Assembly: GCA_002256145.1 (NCBI GenBank)
Contig: NKIP01000006.1
Span: forward strand, 141,838 to 205,837
DNA: 64,000 nucleotides
Reading direction: 5' to 3'
Origin: Comamonadaceae bacterium PBBC1
GTDB lineage: Bacteria > Pseudomonadota > Gammaproteobacteria > Burkholderiales > Burkholderiaceae_C
Shown here: positions 56,188 through 64,000 of the stretch, one piece after another
Layout: every line of letters begins with the position of its first letter
How positions within the stretch are numbered: the first letter of the stretch is position 1
The notes under the pieces: generated by a model
Database searches by the model: none
What the model was told of the DNA's origin: nothing
What the model saw: the letters and a program-made list of their open reading frames with translations, nothing else
Program-made: the position numbers and the translations under genes

Positions 56188-56429
56188 GTAGCTATGCTCT
56201 GCGTCTTCCCGAATCGCTCAAACAAGCTGCCAAGCGAATTGCAGCCGCTGACGACACCACCATGAACCAATTTTTTGTGGTGGCCATTGCTGAAAAAATC
56301 AGTGCAATGGAAACCGCTAAATTTTTTGAGCAACGCGCTGCTGCGAGCAACGCTGGCGCTGCCCAAGCGGCTTGGGACAAGGTGGGCTCACATGCTGCAA
56401 TCACCCACGATCAATGGCGTGAGCGATGA
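56184..56429 (+). CDS. Ribbon-helix-helix antitoxin partner of the PIN toxin
   Basis: 81 residues: SSYALRLPESLKQAAKRIAA followed by DDTTMNQFFVVAIAEKISAM is an RHH/HicB-like DNA-binding pattern. The Ala-rich tail (FFEQRAAASNAGAAQAAWDK) probably binds the toxin. Its start overlaps the toxin stop, so the two are co-translated. It lies 154 bp upstream of the Wadjet operon on the same strand. Confidence 0.85.
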   Translation: MSSYALRLPESLKQAAKRIAAADDTTMNQFFVVAIAEKISAMETAKFFEQRAAASNAGAAQAAWDKVGSHAAITHDQWRER

Positions 56430-56583
56430 AACGTCAAAACCAGTGCGGCCTGTCGTGATTGAGCGCGGCCGCTGGCAACGGTGAATCAACCCTCACGCCC
56501 TGATCGCTTCAACCAGTGCAGGGGTCTGCTCCTATGGTCCAACATACCGTGCTAGGCAAGTGCCTGAGAATCTGAACTGATCC

Positions 56584-58038
56584 ATGTCCCTTGACTACAC
56601 CACCCTTGACAACTTGCGTACCCACCACCCGGCGTGGCGGCTGTTGCGCTCGGACCATGCGCCGCTGGTGGCCAGTTTTTTGCACCGGGTGTTCGTGGTA
56701 CCCAATGTGCGGGTGATGGCTGCGGCAGATTTGGCCGAGGCGCTGGAAGACGCCTTGTATGCCTTGCGCCTGCACCTGGGTGAAACCGCATTCCCCAAGT
56801 CGGCGCTGGAGTATCTGAACGATTGGGCTGCGCCCGACAAGGGCTGGCTGCGCAAGTTTTACCGCTCGGGCACGGACGAGGCGCAGTTCGATTTGACGCC
56901 CGCCACCGAAAAGGCCATCGCCTGGTTGGCGCAGCTGAGCGAGCGCCAATTCGTGGGCACCGAGTCCCGCTTGCTCACGCTGTTTGACCTGCTCAAACAA
57001 ATGAGCGAGGGCAGCGAAGCCGATCCGGCCAAGCGCATCGCCGAGCTGCAGAAAAAGCGCGATGAAATCGACGCCGAAATCGCCCGGGTGCAGTCGGGTG
57101 ATGTGCTGCTGCTGGACGACACGGCGCTCAAGGACCGTTTTCAGCAATTCACACAAGGTGCGCGCGAGTTGCTGACGGACTTTCGCGAGGTGGAGTTCAA
57201 CTTTCGCCAGTTGGACCGGCGTGTGCGCGAGCGCATCGCGCTGTGGGAGGGGAGCAAGGGCGCGCTGCTCGAAGACATCATGGGTGAGCGCGATGCCATT
57301 GCCGATTCCGACCAGGGCAAGAGCTTTCGCGCCTTCTGGGATTTTTTGCTGTCCAGCCGCAGACAAGAGGAGTTGACCGCGCTGCTTGATCGCGTGCTGG
57401 CACTGCCCGCTGTGGCCCACCTGAACCCTGACGCCCGCACCCGCCGCGTTCACTACGACTGGATGGAAGCGGGCGAACATACCCAGCGCACCGTCGCCGC
57501 CTTGTCCCAGCAATTGCGCCGTTTTCTCGATGACCAGGCCTGGCTGGAAAACCGCCGCATCATGGACATTTTGCATGGCATCGAAAGCAAGGCGCTGGCG
57601 CTGCGCGATGCGCCTGCACCCAGCAACGTGATGGAAATGGCGCAGGCCAGCGCAGACATTGCACTGCCCATGGAGCGCCCCCTGTTCACCCCAAGCGCTC
57701 AACCGGTGATTGCCGACTTGGTGTTGCAGGCGGGCGATGAAGACATCGACCCGGCCAAGCTGTTTGACCAAGTGGTGGTTGACGCGGCGCGGCTTGGCCG
57801 CCATATCCGCCACGCCCTGCAAGACCGCGCACAGATCACCTTGGCCGAGCTGGTAGCCAGCCAGCCCCTGCAACAGGGCTTGGCCGAATTGGTGGCCTAT
57901 CTGCAACTGGGCAGTGCCAGCTTCAGCACCGTGGTGGACGAAGACAGGCCCGAGCCCATCCACTGGCAAACGCTGGCCACCGATGGCCAAACCATCACCC
58001 GCAGCGCTCGCCTGCCCCGCGTGATTTTCATGCGCTGA
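56584..58038 (+). CDS. jetA: Wadjet anti-plasmid system protein JetA (DUF3375, kleisin-like)
   Basis: 484 residues of DUF3375. It starts MSLDYTTLDNLRTHHPAWRL then LRSDHAPLVASFLHRVF, the usual JetA opening, with LTLFDLLKQMSEGSEADPA and a helical centre (AELQKKRDEIDAEIARVQSG). JetA is the kleisin/MukF-like subunit that bridges the SMC heads. It begins the type I Wadjet operon; the 154-bp gap from the antitoxin suggests its own promoter. The gap to jetB is 25 bp. Confidence 0.94.
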   Translation: MSLDYTTLDNLRTHHPAWRLLRSDHAPLVASFLHRVFVVPNVRVMAAADLAEALEDALYALRLHLGETAFPKSALEYLNDWAAPDKGWLRKFYRSGTDEAQFDLTPATEKAIAWLAQLSERQFVGTESRLLTLFDLLKQMSEGSEADPAKRIAELQKKRDEIDAEIARVQSGDVLLLDDTALKDRFQQFTQGARELLTDFREVEFNFRQLDRRVRERIALWEGSKGALLEDIMGERDAIADSDQGKSFRAFWDFLLSSRRQEELTALLDRVLALPAVAHLNPDARTRRVHYDWMEAGEHTQRTVAALSQQLRRFLDDQAWLENRRIMDILHGIESKALALRDAPAPSNVMEMAQASADIALPMERPLFTPSAQPVIADLVLQAGDEDIDPAKLFDQVVVDAARLGRHIRHALQDRAQITLAELVASQPLQQGLAELVAYLQLGSASFSTVVDEDRPEPIHWQTLATDGQTITRSARLPRVIFMR

Positions 58039-58063
58039 ACAAGAACAAAAACCAAGGCCCTGT

Positions 58064-58762
58064 ATGGACGATGAATTATTGAACACCCCAGCGACCTATC
58101 CGCAGTTGCAGCCCATGGTGACGCCCTCTTCTGATTTGTCGGTGTTGCTGATCAACCTGCTCAAAAGCGTGCTCTACCGCGATGCCGACGAACGCCTGTG
58201 GGCGGGCCTGCTGAACCTGCAAGCGCGGGTGCGTGATTACGTGGCGGTGCTGAACCTTGAGTTGGTGCTGGACGAAGCCGAGGGCTATGCCTTCTTGAAG
58301 AGCCGTCCCGAAGCGACCGACGACGAAGCCGCGCCCCGCCTGCCTCGCTTGGTGGCACGCCGACCGCTGTCTTTCGCTGTGAGTTTGTTGCTGGCTTTGC
58401 TGCGCAAAAAACTCGCCGAGTTCGACGCAGGCGGCGGCCAAGACGCCCACGCGGGGCGGCTGGTGCTATCGCGTGACGATGTGGTTGAGCTGGTGCGCGT
58501 GTTCCTGCCCGACGGCACGAACGAAACCAAGCTCATCGACCAGATCGAGACCACCATCAACAAAGTGGCCGAACTGGGCTTTTTGCACAAACTCAAACCC
58601 TCCGGTGGCGCTGCCGCCGGGCAGGCCAGTTACGAGGTGCGGCGCATTCTCAAGGCCTTTGTGGACGCCCAATGGCTGGCCGAATTCGATGCGCGCCTGG
58701 CCAGCTACCAGTCTGAGCTGGCAGGCGTGAGCAACAACAAGGAAGGGCCCAAACATGATTGA
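58064..58762 (+). CDS. jetB: Wadjet protein JetB (DUF4194, KITE/MukE-like)
   Basis: 232 residues of DUF4194: [49 protein letters not shown], and [20 protein letters not shown]. It is the winged-helix KITE subunit equivalent to MukE that binds the kleisin JetA. Its end overlaps the jetC start by 8 bp, indicating coupled translation and fixed stoichiometry. Confidence 0.94.
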   Translation: MDDELLNTPATYPQLQPMVTPSSDLSVLLINLLKSVLYRDADERLWAGLLNLQARVRDYVAVLNLELVLDEAEGYAFLKSRPEATDDEAAPRLPRLVARRPLSFAVSLLLALLRKKLAEFDAGGGQDAHAGRLVLSRDDVVELVRVFLPDGTNETKLIDQIETTINKVAELGFLHKLKPSGGAAAGQASYEVRRILKAFVDAQWLAEFDARLASYQSELAGVSNNKEGPKHD

Positions 58763-61700
58763 GCCGCAATCCGTAGGCTTGGACTTTCTGGCCGATGACA
58801 CCTTGACAGGCTTTCGGCTGACCCGGCTGGAGGTATTCAACTGGGGCACCTTCGACAGCCGGGTGTGGACGCTGCAACTCGACGGCAAGAACGGCCTGCT
58901 CACGGGCGACATTGGCTCGGGCAAGTCCACCCTGGTCGATGCCATCACCACCTTGCTGGTGCCTGCCAACCGCATCGCCTACAACAAGGCGGCGGGCGCG
59001 GACAGCAAGGAACGCACGCTGCACTCCTACGTGCTGGGGCATTACAAATCAGAACGCAATGAGGTCACTGGTGCGGCCAAACCGGTGAGCCTGCGCGAGC
59101 CCAACAGCTACTCGGTGATCTTGGGTGTTTTCCACAATGCAGGCTACGACCAGACGGTGACACTGGCCCAGGTGTTCTGGATGAAGGAAGCCCACGGGCA
59201 ACCCGCACGCTTCTTTTTGGGGGCCGAGCGTGCGCTCTCGATTGCGGCGGACTTCGCCCATTTCGGCTCCGACATGGCCCAACTGCGCAAACGGCTGCGC
59301 GGCCTGGGCGCGGAACTGCACGACAGCTTTCCGCCGTATGCGGCCTGGTTTCGCAGGCGCTTTGGCATTGAAAACGACCAGGCGCTGGAGCTGTTCCACC
59401 AGACCGTGTCGATGAAATCGGTCGGCAACCTGACGGACTTCGTGCGCAGCCACATGCTCGAACCCTTCGAGGTGGCCCCGCGCCTGCAAGCCTTGATCGG
59501 CCATTTTGACGACCTCAACCGAGCCCACCAGGCCATCCTGAAAATCAAAGCCCAAGTGGAATTGCTCACGCCTTTGATCGCCGATTGCAGCCGCCACGGC
59601 AGCTTGACCGCCGAGGTCGACAACTTGCGTGCATGCCGCGACCGTCTGCGCCCCTACTTTGCGGGCCTCAAGCTGGAACTGCTGGACAAGCGACTGACCG
59701 CACTGGCGCAAGAGTGGGAACGCGTGGATGCCCAGGTCCACAAACTGGCGGCCATGCACGAGGCGCAAGGCCAGAAAGTGGATGAACTCAAGCAAGCGAT
59801 CAACGACAACGGCGGTGACCGGTTGGAGCGCCTTGCCGCCGAGATTCGCCAAAAAGAGCAGTTGCGCGACACCCGCCAAACCAAGGCCCGCCGCTACGGT
59901 GAACTGGCTGCGGTGCTGGGCGAGCCCCTGCCCAGTGATGACGCCACCTTCGCCGCGCAGCGCGGCCAATACCAAAGCTGGCGCGAAGACGCACGCCAGC
60001 GCGATGCCGACCTGCAAAACACCCTGACCGAACACAGCTTGACCTTGCGCCAAGGCACGCAAGAGCACACCCAGCAAAGCCTGGAAATCGACAGCCTCAA
60101 GCGCAGGCGCAGCAACATCGACGACCAGCAAATCCAAATCCGCGCCGCCATCTGCGCGGCACTGGGCCTGAACGTGGACGACATGCCGTTTGCTGGCGAA
60201 TTGATTCAGGTGCGCGACGAAGCCCGCGACTGGGAAGGCGCTGCCGAACGCTTGCTGCGCGGCTTTGGCCTGGCGCTCTTGGTGCCCGATGCGCATTACA
60301 AAGCCGTGGCCGAATGGGTGGACAGCGCCCACCTGCGGGGCCGCTTGGTGTACTTCCATGTGCGCACACGCAAAACCACCGAACTGCCTGACCTGCACCG
60401 TGACTCCTTGGTGCGCAAACTCGCCATCAAGCCCGACTCGCCCCACTACGATTGGCTGGAGCGCGAACTCAGCGTCCGTTTTGACGTGGCCTGCTGCGCC
60501 ACGCAAGAGCAGTTTCGCCGCGAGACCCGCGCCATCACCCCTGCCGGCCAAATCAAAGACCCCAGTGGCCGGCATGAAAAAGACGACCGCCACCGCATTG
60601 AGGACCGCAGCCGCTACGTGCTGGGTTGGAGCAACAGCGCCAAGATTGCAGCCTTGGAGGCCAAGCGCCAGCACCTCGAAACGCGGCTCGCTGAGGTGGG
60701 CGGCCAAATTGCGGCCATCCAAACCGAACGCGCTGCACTCACCAGCCGTCTCGATGCGCTCACCCGGCTTGAAGAATTCACCGCCTTCGACGAGCTCGAT
60801 TGGGCCAGCCTGGCCACCGAGATTGCCCAACTGGTGGACGAACGCAATCGACTGGAATCGGCCTCGGACGTGCTCCAACAACTCAACGACAAGCTGCGCA
60901 GCGTGCAGGCGCAACTCAAGACAACCGGGGAAGAACTGCAGGGCACGCGCGACAAACGCGCCAAGGTGGAGCAGCGGTGCGCTGACGCACAAGCGCTGCA
61001 CCAGCAAACCGCAATGCTGCTGCAAGACGTCGACACCGACGCGGCCCTGGCCGCCAAGCTCGAAACCATGCGCACCGAAGCCTTGGGTGAACAGCCACTC
61101 ACCGTGGAGTCCTGCGACAACCGCGAACAAGACTTGCGCACCTGGCTGCAAGCACGCATTGACGCCGAAGACAGCAAGCTGCGGCGGCTGGCCGAGAAAA
61201 TCATCAAAGCCATGGCCTCCTTCAAAGAGACCTTCAAGCTGGAAACCGCCGAGATGGACGCCAGCCTGGCAGGGGCCTTTGAATACGAAAACCTGCTCAC
61301 GCAGCTCAACCGCGACGACCTGCCGCGCTTTGTGTCACGCTTCAAGGAGCTGCTCAACGTCAACACCATCAACGAAATCGCCAACTTCAACGCCCAACTG
61401 GCCCGTGAGCGCGAAACCATCAAAGAGCGCATTGCCCACATCAACCAATCGCTGGGCGAGATCGACTACAACCCCGGGCGCTTCATTCTGCTGGAATCCC
61501 AGGCCAGCCCCGACGCCGAGATCCGCGACTTCCAGCAAGAACTGCGCGCCTGCACCGAGGGCGCGGTCACCGGGTCGGACGATGCACAGTATTCCGAGGC
61601 CAAGTTCTTGCAAGTCAAAGCCATCATCGACCGCTTCAGGGGCCGCGAAGGCCTGTCCGAACAAGATCGCCGCTGGACGGCCAAAGTCACCGACGTGCGC

Positions 61701-62192
61701 AACTGGTTCCTCTTTGCCGCCAGCGAGCGCTGGCGCGAGGACAACACCGAGCACGAGCATTACTCCGACTCCGGTGGCAAGTCAGGCGGGCAAAAAGAGA
61801 AGCTGGCTTACACGATTTTGGCGGCCAGTCTGGCCTACCAATTCGGCCTGGAATGGGGTGCGGTGCGCTCGCGTTCTTTCAGGTTTGTTGTCATTGATGA
61901 GGCCTTCGGTCGCGGTTCGGACGAGTCGGCCCAATACGGCCTCAAGCTGTTTCGCCAGCTCAACCTGCAACTGTTGATCGTCACGCCGCTGCAAAAAATC
62001 CACATCATCGAACCCTACGTCGCCAGCGTCGGCTTCGTCCACAACGAGGGTGGGCGGGCCTCCAAGCTGCGCAATCTGTCCATCGAAGAATACCGGGCGC
62101 AAAAGGCCTTGGCACCCAGCCCCACAGCGCCCTTAGCCACACCAGTCCCTTCCACACCTTCCACCCCTGAAGCGCAGGAGCCTGCGCGTTGA
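58755..62192 (+). CDS. jetC: Wadjet protein JetC (SMC/MukB-like ATPase)
   Basis: 1145 residues. Walker [10 protein letters not shown] is at 51-59, long coiled coils fill about 280-880, and the C-terminal head has the ABC signature [15 protein letters not shown] (about 1005-1020) and Walker [18 protein letters not shown] (about 1043). It is the motor that extrudes DNA loops on small circular DNA and presents it to JetD for cleavage. Length is normal for type I JetC. It overlaps jetB (8 bp) and jetD (4 bp). Confidence 0.95.
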   Translation: MIEPQSVGLDFLADDTLTGFRLTRLEVFNWGTFDSRVWTLQLDGKNGLLTGDIGSGKSTLVDAITTLLVPANRIAYNKAAGADSKERTLHSYVLGHYKSERNEVTGAAKPVSLREPNSYSVILGVFHNAGYDQTVTLAQVFWMKEAHGQPARFFLGAERALSIAADFAHFGSDMAQLRKRLRGLGAELHDSFPPYAAWFRRRFGIENDQALELFHQTVSMKSVGNLTDFVRSHMLEPFEVAPRLQALIGHFDDLNRAHQAILKIKAQVELLTPLIADCSRHGSLTAEVDNLRACRDRLRPYFAGLKLELLDKRLTALAQEWERVDAQVHKLAAMHEAQGQKVDELKQAINDNGGDRLERLAAEIRQKEQLRDTRQTKARRYGELAAVLGEPLPSDDATFAAQRGQYQSWREDARQRDADLQNTLTEHSLTLRQGTQEHTQQSLEIDSLKRRRSNIDDQQIQIRAAICAALGLNVDDMPFAGELIQVRDEARDWEGAAERLLRGFGLALLVPDAHYKAVAEWVDSAHLRGRLVYFHVRTRKTTELPDLHRDSLVRKLAIKPDSPHYDWLERELSVRFDVACCATQEQFRRETRAITPAGQIKDPSGRHEKDDRHRIEDRSRYVLGWSNSAKIAALEAKRQHLETRLAEVGGQIAAIQTERAALTSRLDALTRLEEFTAFDELDWASLATEIAQLVDERNRLESASDVLQQLNDKLRSVQAQLKTTGEELQGTRDKRAKVEQRCADAQALHQQTAMLLQDVDTDAALAAKLETMRTEALGEQPLTVESCDNREQDLRTWLQARIDAEDSKLRRLAEKIIKAMASFKETFKLETAEMDASLAGAFEYENLLTQLNRDDLPRFVSRFKELLNVNTINEIANFNAQLARERETIKERIAHINQSLGEIDYNPGRFILLESQASPDAEIRDFQQELRACTEGAVTGSDDAQYSEAKFLQVKAIIDRFRGREGLSEQDRRWTAKVTDVRNWFLFAASERWREDNTEHEHYSDSGGKSGGQKEKLAYTILAASLAYQFGLEWGAVRSRSFRFVVIDEAFGRGSDESAQYGLKLFRQLNLQLLIVTPLQKIHIIEPYVASVGFVHNEGGRASKLRNLSIEEYRAQKALAPSPTAPLATPVPSTPSTPEAQEPAR

Positions 62193-63415
62193 GCTGGACT
62201 GGCCCGAAAGAATTAAAAGTCCAGCTGGCGCGGCTATGGGAGCGCGGCGAACTGCTGCGTGACGCGGTCACCGGCCATGTGCGCTTTCCTTTGCGCCTGG
62301 CCATCAAACCGCCCACGTCAGCAGACATCACAGACCGCTTCAACGACGTGCGCACATGGGTGGCCGAGCTGTCTGGCGAATGGGCACCGCCCGGCGCAGT
62401 GCGTGTGGAGTGGCAAACGCTCAACCACCGCGTCCAAGGCGCGCAAAGCTTGCCGATCTGCGTCTGGGTGCAAACGCTGGAAGCAGCCTTGGTTTGGTTG
62501 GGCAAACGCAAAGACTGGGAGCGCTTTTCAGCGCAAGTGGCCGACACGCGGCAAAGCCACCCCGCCTTGTTGCCTTGGGTTACAAAGCATCCGCTGCAAG
62601 CGCTGGCCCTGCACGCCGAATGGCCCCGCTTGCTGGCTGTTGTGGCCTGGCTGGTCGCGCATCCACGCCCGGGCATTTACCTGCGCCAGATGGACGTGCC
62701 CGGCGTTCACAGCAAATTCATCGAAGCCCATCGCGGCGTGCTGACCGAGTTGCTCGATCTGGCGCTGCCACTGGACGCGGTCAATCCCCACAAAACCGGC
62801 GTCAGCCAGTTTCCTGCCCGTTATGGATTTTTGCAAAAGCCAACGCGCATACGCCTGCGTGTGCTGGACCCCGCGATGGTGCTGGTGCCTGGCGTGCAAT
62901 GCCCCGACGTGACGCTGGATGCCGACAGCTTCAGCCGCCTGGCGATCGGTGTGCAGCGTGTCTTCATCACCGAAAACGAAACCAACTTTTTGGCCTTTCC
63001 ACCTGTGCGCCATGCCCTGGTGATTTTTGGCGCGGGCTATGGCTGGGATGCACTGTCGCGCAGCCTCTGGCTCAAGCACTGCCCCATCCACTACTGGGGC
63101 GACATCGACACCCACGGCTTTGGCATTCTGGACCAGCTGCGCAGCCACTTTGACCACGTTGTCTCGTTCTTGATGGACAGGGCCACGCTCGATGCCCACG
63201 CCGTCTTTTGGGGCAGTGAGGACAAGCCCCTTTGCGTTGACTTGCACCGGCTCACGCCCGAGGAACGCGCCCTGTATGACGATCTGCGCGACAACCGCAT
63301 TCGCACGGGGCTGCGCTTGGAGCAAGAACACGTCGGGTTCCACTGGTTAAAGCATCGCTTGGAGGAGCTTGAACACCTGGATGGCATGATCAAACCCCAC
63401 TCAAGTCCTCTGTGA
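62189..63415 (+). CDS. jetD: Wadjet protein JetD (DUF3322-DUF2220, Toprim nuclease)
   Basis: 408 residues. The N-terminal half is DUF3322 and the C-terminal half DUF2220, a Toprim fold related to topoisomerase VI/Spo11. Toprim acids are visible: Glu (about 261) in [13 protein letters not shown] and the Asp pair in [20 protein letters not shown] (about 303-305). JetD cuts plasmid DNA after stalled extrusion. The start overlaps the jetC stop. All catalytic residues seem intact, so the system is predicted functional. Confidence 0.95.
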   Translation: MSWTGPKELKVQLARLWERGELLRDAVTGHVRFPLRLAIKPPTSADITDRFNDVRTWVAELSGEWAPPGAVRVEWQTLNHRVQGAQSLPICVWVQTLEAALVWLGKRKDWERFSAQVADTRQSHPALLPWVTKHPLQALALHAEWPRLLAVVAWLVAHPRPGIYLRQMDVPGVHSKFIEAHRGVLTELLDLALPLDAVNPHKTGVSQFPARYGFLQKPTRIRLRVLDPAMVLVPGVQCPDVTLDADSFSRLAIGVQRVFITENETNFLAFPPVRHALVIFGAGYGWDALSRSLWLKHCPIHYWGDIDTHGFGILDQLRSHFDHVVSFLMDRATLDAHAVFWGSEDKPLCVDLHRLTPEERALYDDLRDNRIRTGLRLEQEHVGFHWLKHRLEELEHLDGMIKPHSSPL

Positions 63416-63953
63416 TGAGGGCCTGCTGTGAGGACAAGCAGTTTGTTTGGCAGATGAGTCTTGCACTTCGATCCCTTACTGTTGATCCGGCCCTGTGAAG
63501 TTTGATGTGAAAGGCTTTTCTTGAGCACAGCGATCCGTGTGGTAACCCCGCCCTCGGGGGGGATGGGTGGTGGTCCGCGAGGCGCTATCGCGGCGAGGGT
63601 GCCGCTCCCACAACAAAGCGTTCATGCAAACTTCATAGGTCCGGATTAATCATGACCATGCAAACTCACAATACATCCTGAACTTGCGTCAAAACATGCA
63701 CCCAGGCCCTTCGGATCGGCGTCTTATTTGTTTGCAGCGCCAAGGGTTTGATCTTTTTCATATTTCCGAAGAATGCCCGCTTGCCTCGAAAGTGACAGCT
63801 GTGCAGCCAGCACATGCATAGAGTGCAGCTCAGTTCAAACCATCGAAAGAGTCTCCATGTCGTCCGCCTCAAGGTAAGCGTCCGGTGAACCCATCTTGAG
63901 ATTCAAATGCCATCCCGGCAACATCCTGGCCACACAACAACAACGTGGACACG
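63416..63953. other. 538-bp intergenic region after jetD
   Basis: No gene is supported. It holds a weak hairpin CTGCT (63423-63427) / AGCAG (63437-63441) followed by T-rich sequence, a hairpin CCCCG (63546-63550) / CGGGG (63555-63559), and a REP-like element (63587-63617). From ~63620 it becomes AT-richer. A 68-codon minus-strand open frame (63666-63872) has no family features. Confidence 0.5.
63587..63617 (+). repeat. REP-like element, divergent copy
   Basis: It shares the layout of the copies at 32.6-32.8 kb: ATCG, stem GCGGC (63590-63594) / GCCGC (63601-63605), then CTCCCACAACAAA. The stem sequence is different but pairs perfectly. Only one copy is visible here, without an inverted partner. 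Confidence 0.55.
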
Positions 63954-64000
63954 ATGATGAATCAAGACACTCCTACCCCTTCAACGCCTTCGCGCACGCG
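63954..64000 (+). CDS. Possible start of a gene cut by the window edge
   Basis: Two tandem ATGs (63954 and 63957) open a frame MMNQDTPTPSTPSR that runs off the window. There is no clear ribosome site, and 15 codons are too few to identify it. The Pro/Thr/Ser-rich start is typical of disordered N-termini. Confidence 0.3.
   Translation, partial: MMNQDTPTPSTPSRT

Noticed and set aside
56508..56540. Degenerate REP-like sequence (hairpin GCAG/CTGC followed by CTCCTA) upstream of jetA
   Set aside because: The stem is only 4 bp and the conserved ATCG flank is displaced; too weak to call.
59049..61151. 700-codon minus-strand open frame inside jetC
   Set aside because: Antisense shadow of the coiled-coil region; no recognisable motifs.
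63666..63872. 68-codon minus-strand frame near the right end
   Set aside because: Cys/Trp/Arg-rich with no motif, neighbour or ribosome site to support it.

Overview
The window is a GC-rich chromosomal segment of a betaproteobacterium, most likely a Burkholderiales/Comamonadaceae freshwater type (Limnohabitans- or Rhodoferax-like). This rests on gene content, not on a marker gene: three orphan Bug-type (TctC-like) solute receptors, CaiB/BaiF and BKACE enzymes, a PrpE-type acyl-CoA synthetase, a bamD gene divergent from rluD, and strong G/C bias at third codon positions. No rRNA, tRNA, CRISPR array or insertion sequence was seen. About 58 protein genes are supported, packed tightly and often overlapping by 4 bp (ATGA).

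Region 1 (1-14.3 kb) is core housekeeping. It holds the 5' end of rluD, divergent bamD, and a coupled minus-strand operon zapE - small secreted protein - DUF465 - YoaA/DinG-type helicase. Next comes the 2-oxoglutarate dehydrogenase operon sucA-sucB-lpdA, which is interrupted by a DUF4160/DUF2442 gene pair. prpE and an isochorismatase-family hydrolase follow. Rho-independent terminators lie after lpdA and after prpE.

Region 2 (14.4-24.6 kb) is mixed metabolic and accessory: an NlpC/P60 peptidase, a VOC protein, YcaO, a YbfB-type MFS permease, a Bug receptor, a second VOC protein, a CaiB/BaiF CoA-transferase, an Acg-type flavin oxidoreductase divergent from a LysR regulator, and a FitAB/VapBC-like toxin-antitoxin pair.

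Region 3 (24.7-36.1 kb) is dedicated to peptide or amide use. It has isoaspartyl peptidase iaaA with a complete peptide-type ABC importer, an aspartoacylase-like hydrolase and two M20 peptidases. A REPIN-like inverted repeat pair lies between the aspartoacylase-like gene and the M20 genes.

Region 4 (36.4-49.7 kb) has an orphan secreted protein, a RecQ helicase with a phosphoribosyltransferase-like C-terminus, the GTPase YlqF and a DEDDy exonuclease. A beta-keto-acid catabolic cluster follows (cupin, two Bug receptors, BKACE, hydroxyisobutyrate-dehydrogenase-like enzyme), then a DUF4010 membrane protein, a predicted outer-membrane protein and two uncharacterised proteins.

Region 5 (49.7-63.4 kb) is a co-oriented DNA-surveillance block: sbcD-sbcC, a TerB-like protein, a small membrane protein, a PIN/antitoxin pair, and a complete type I Wadjet operon jetABCD. 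Wadjet is a described SMC-like anti-plasmid system. The points of interest here are its position beside SbcCD and a toxin-antitoxin pair, the RecQ-PRTase fusion, and the DUF4160/DUF2442 insertion in a TCA-cycle operon. The last 0.5 kb is non-coding, carries a REP-like hairpin, and ends at the possible start of another gene.
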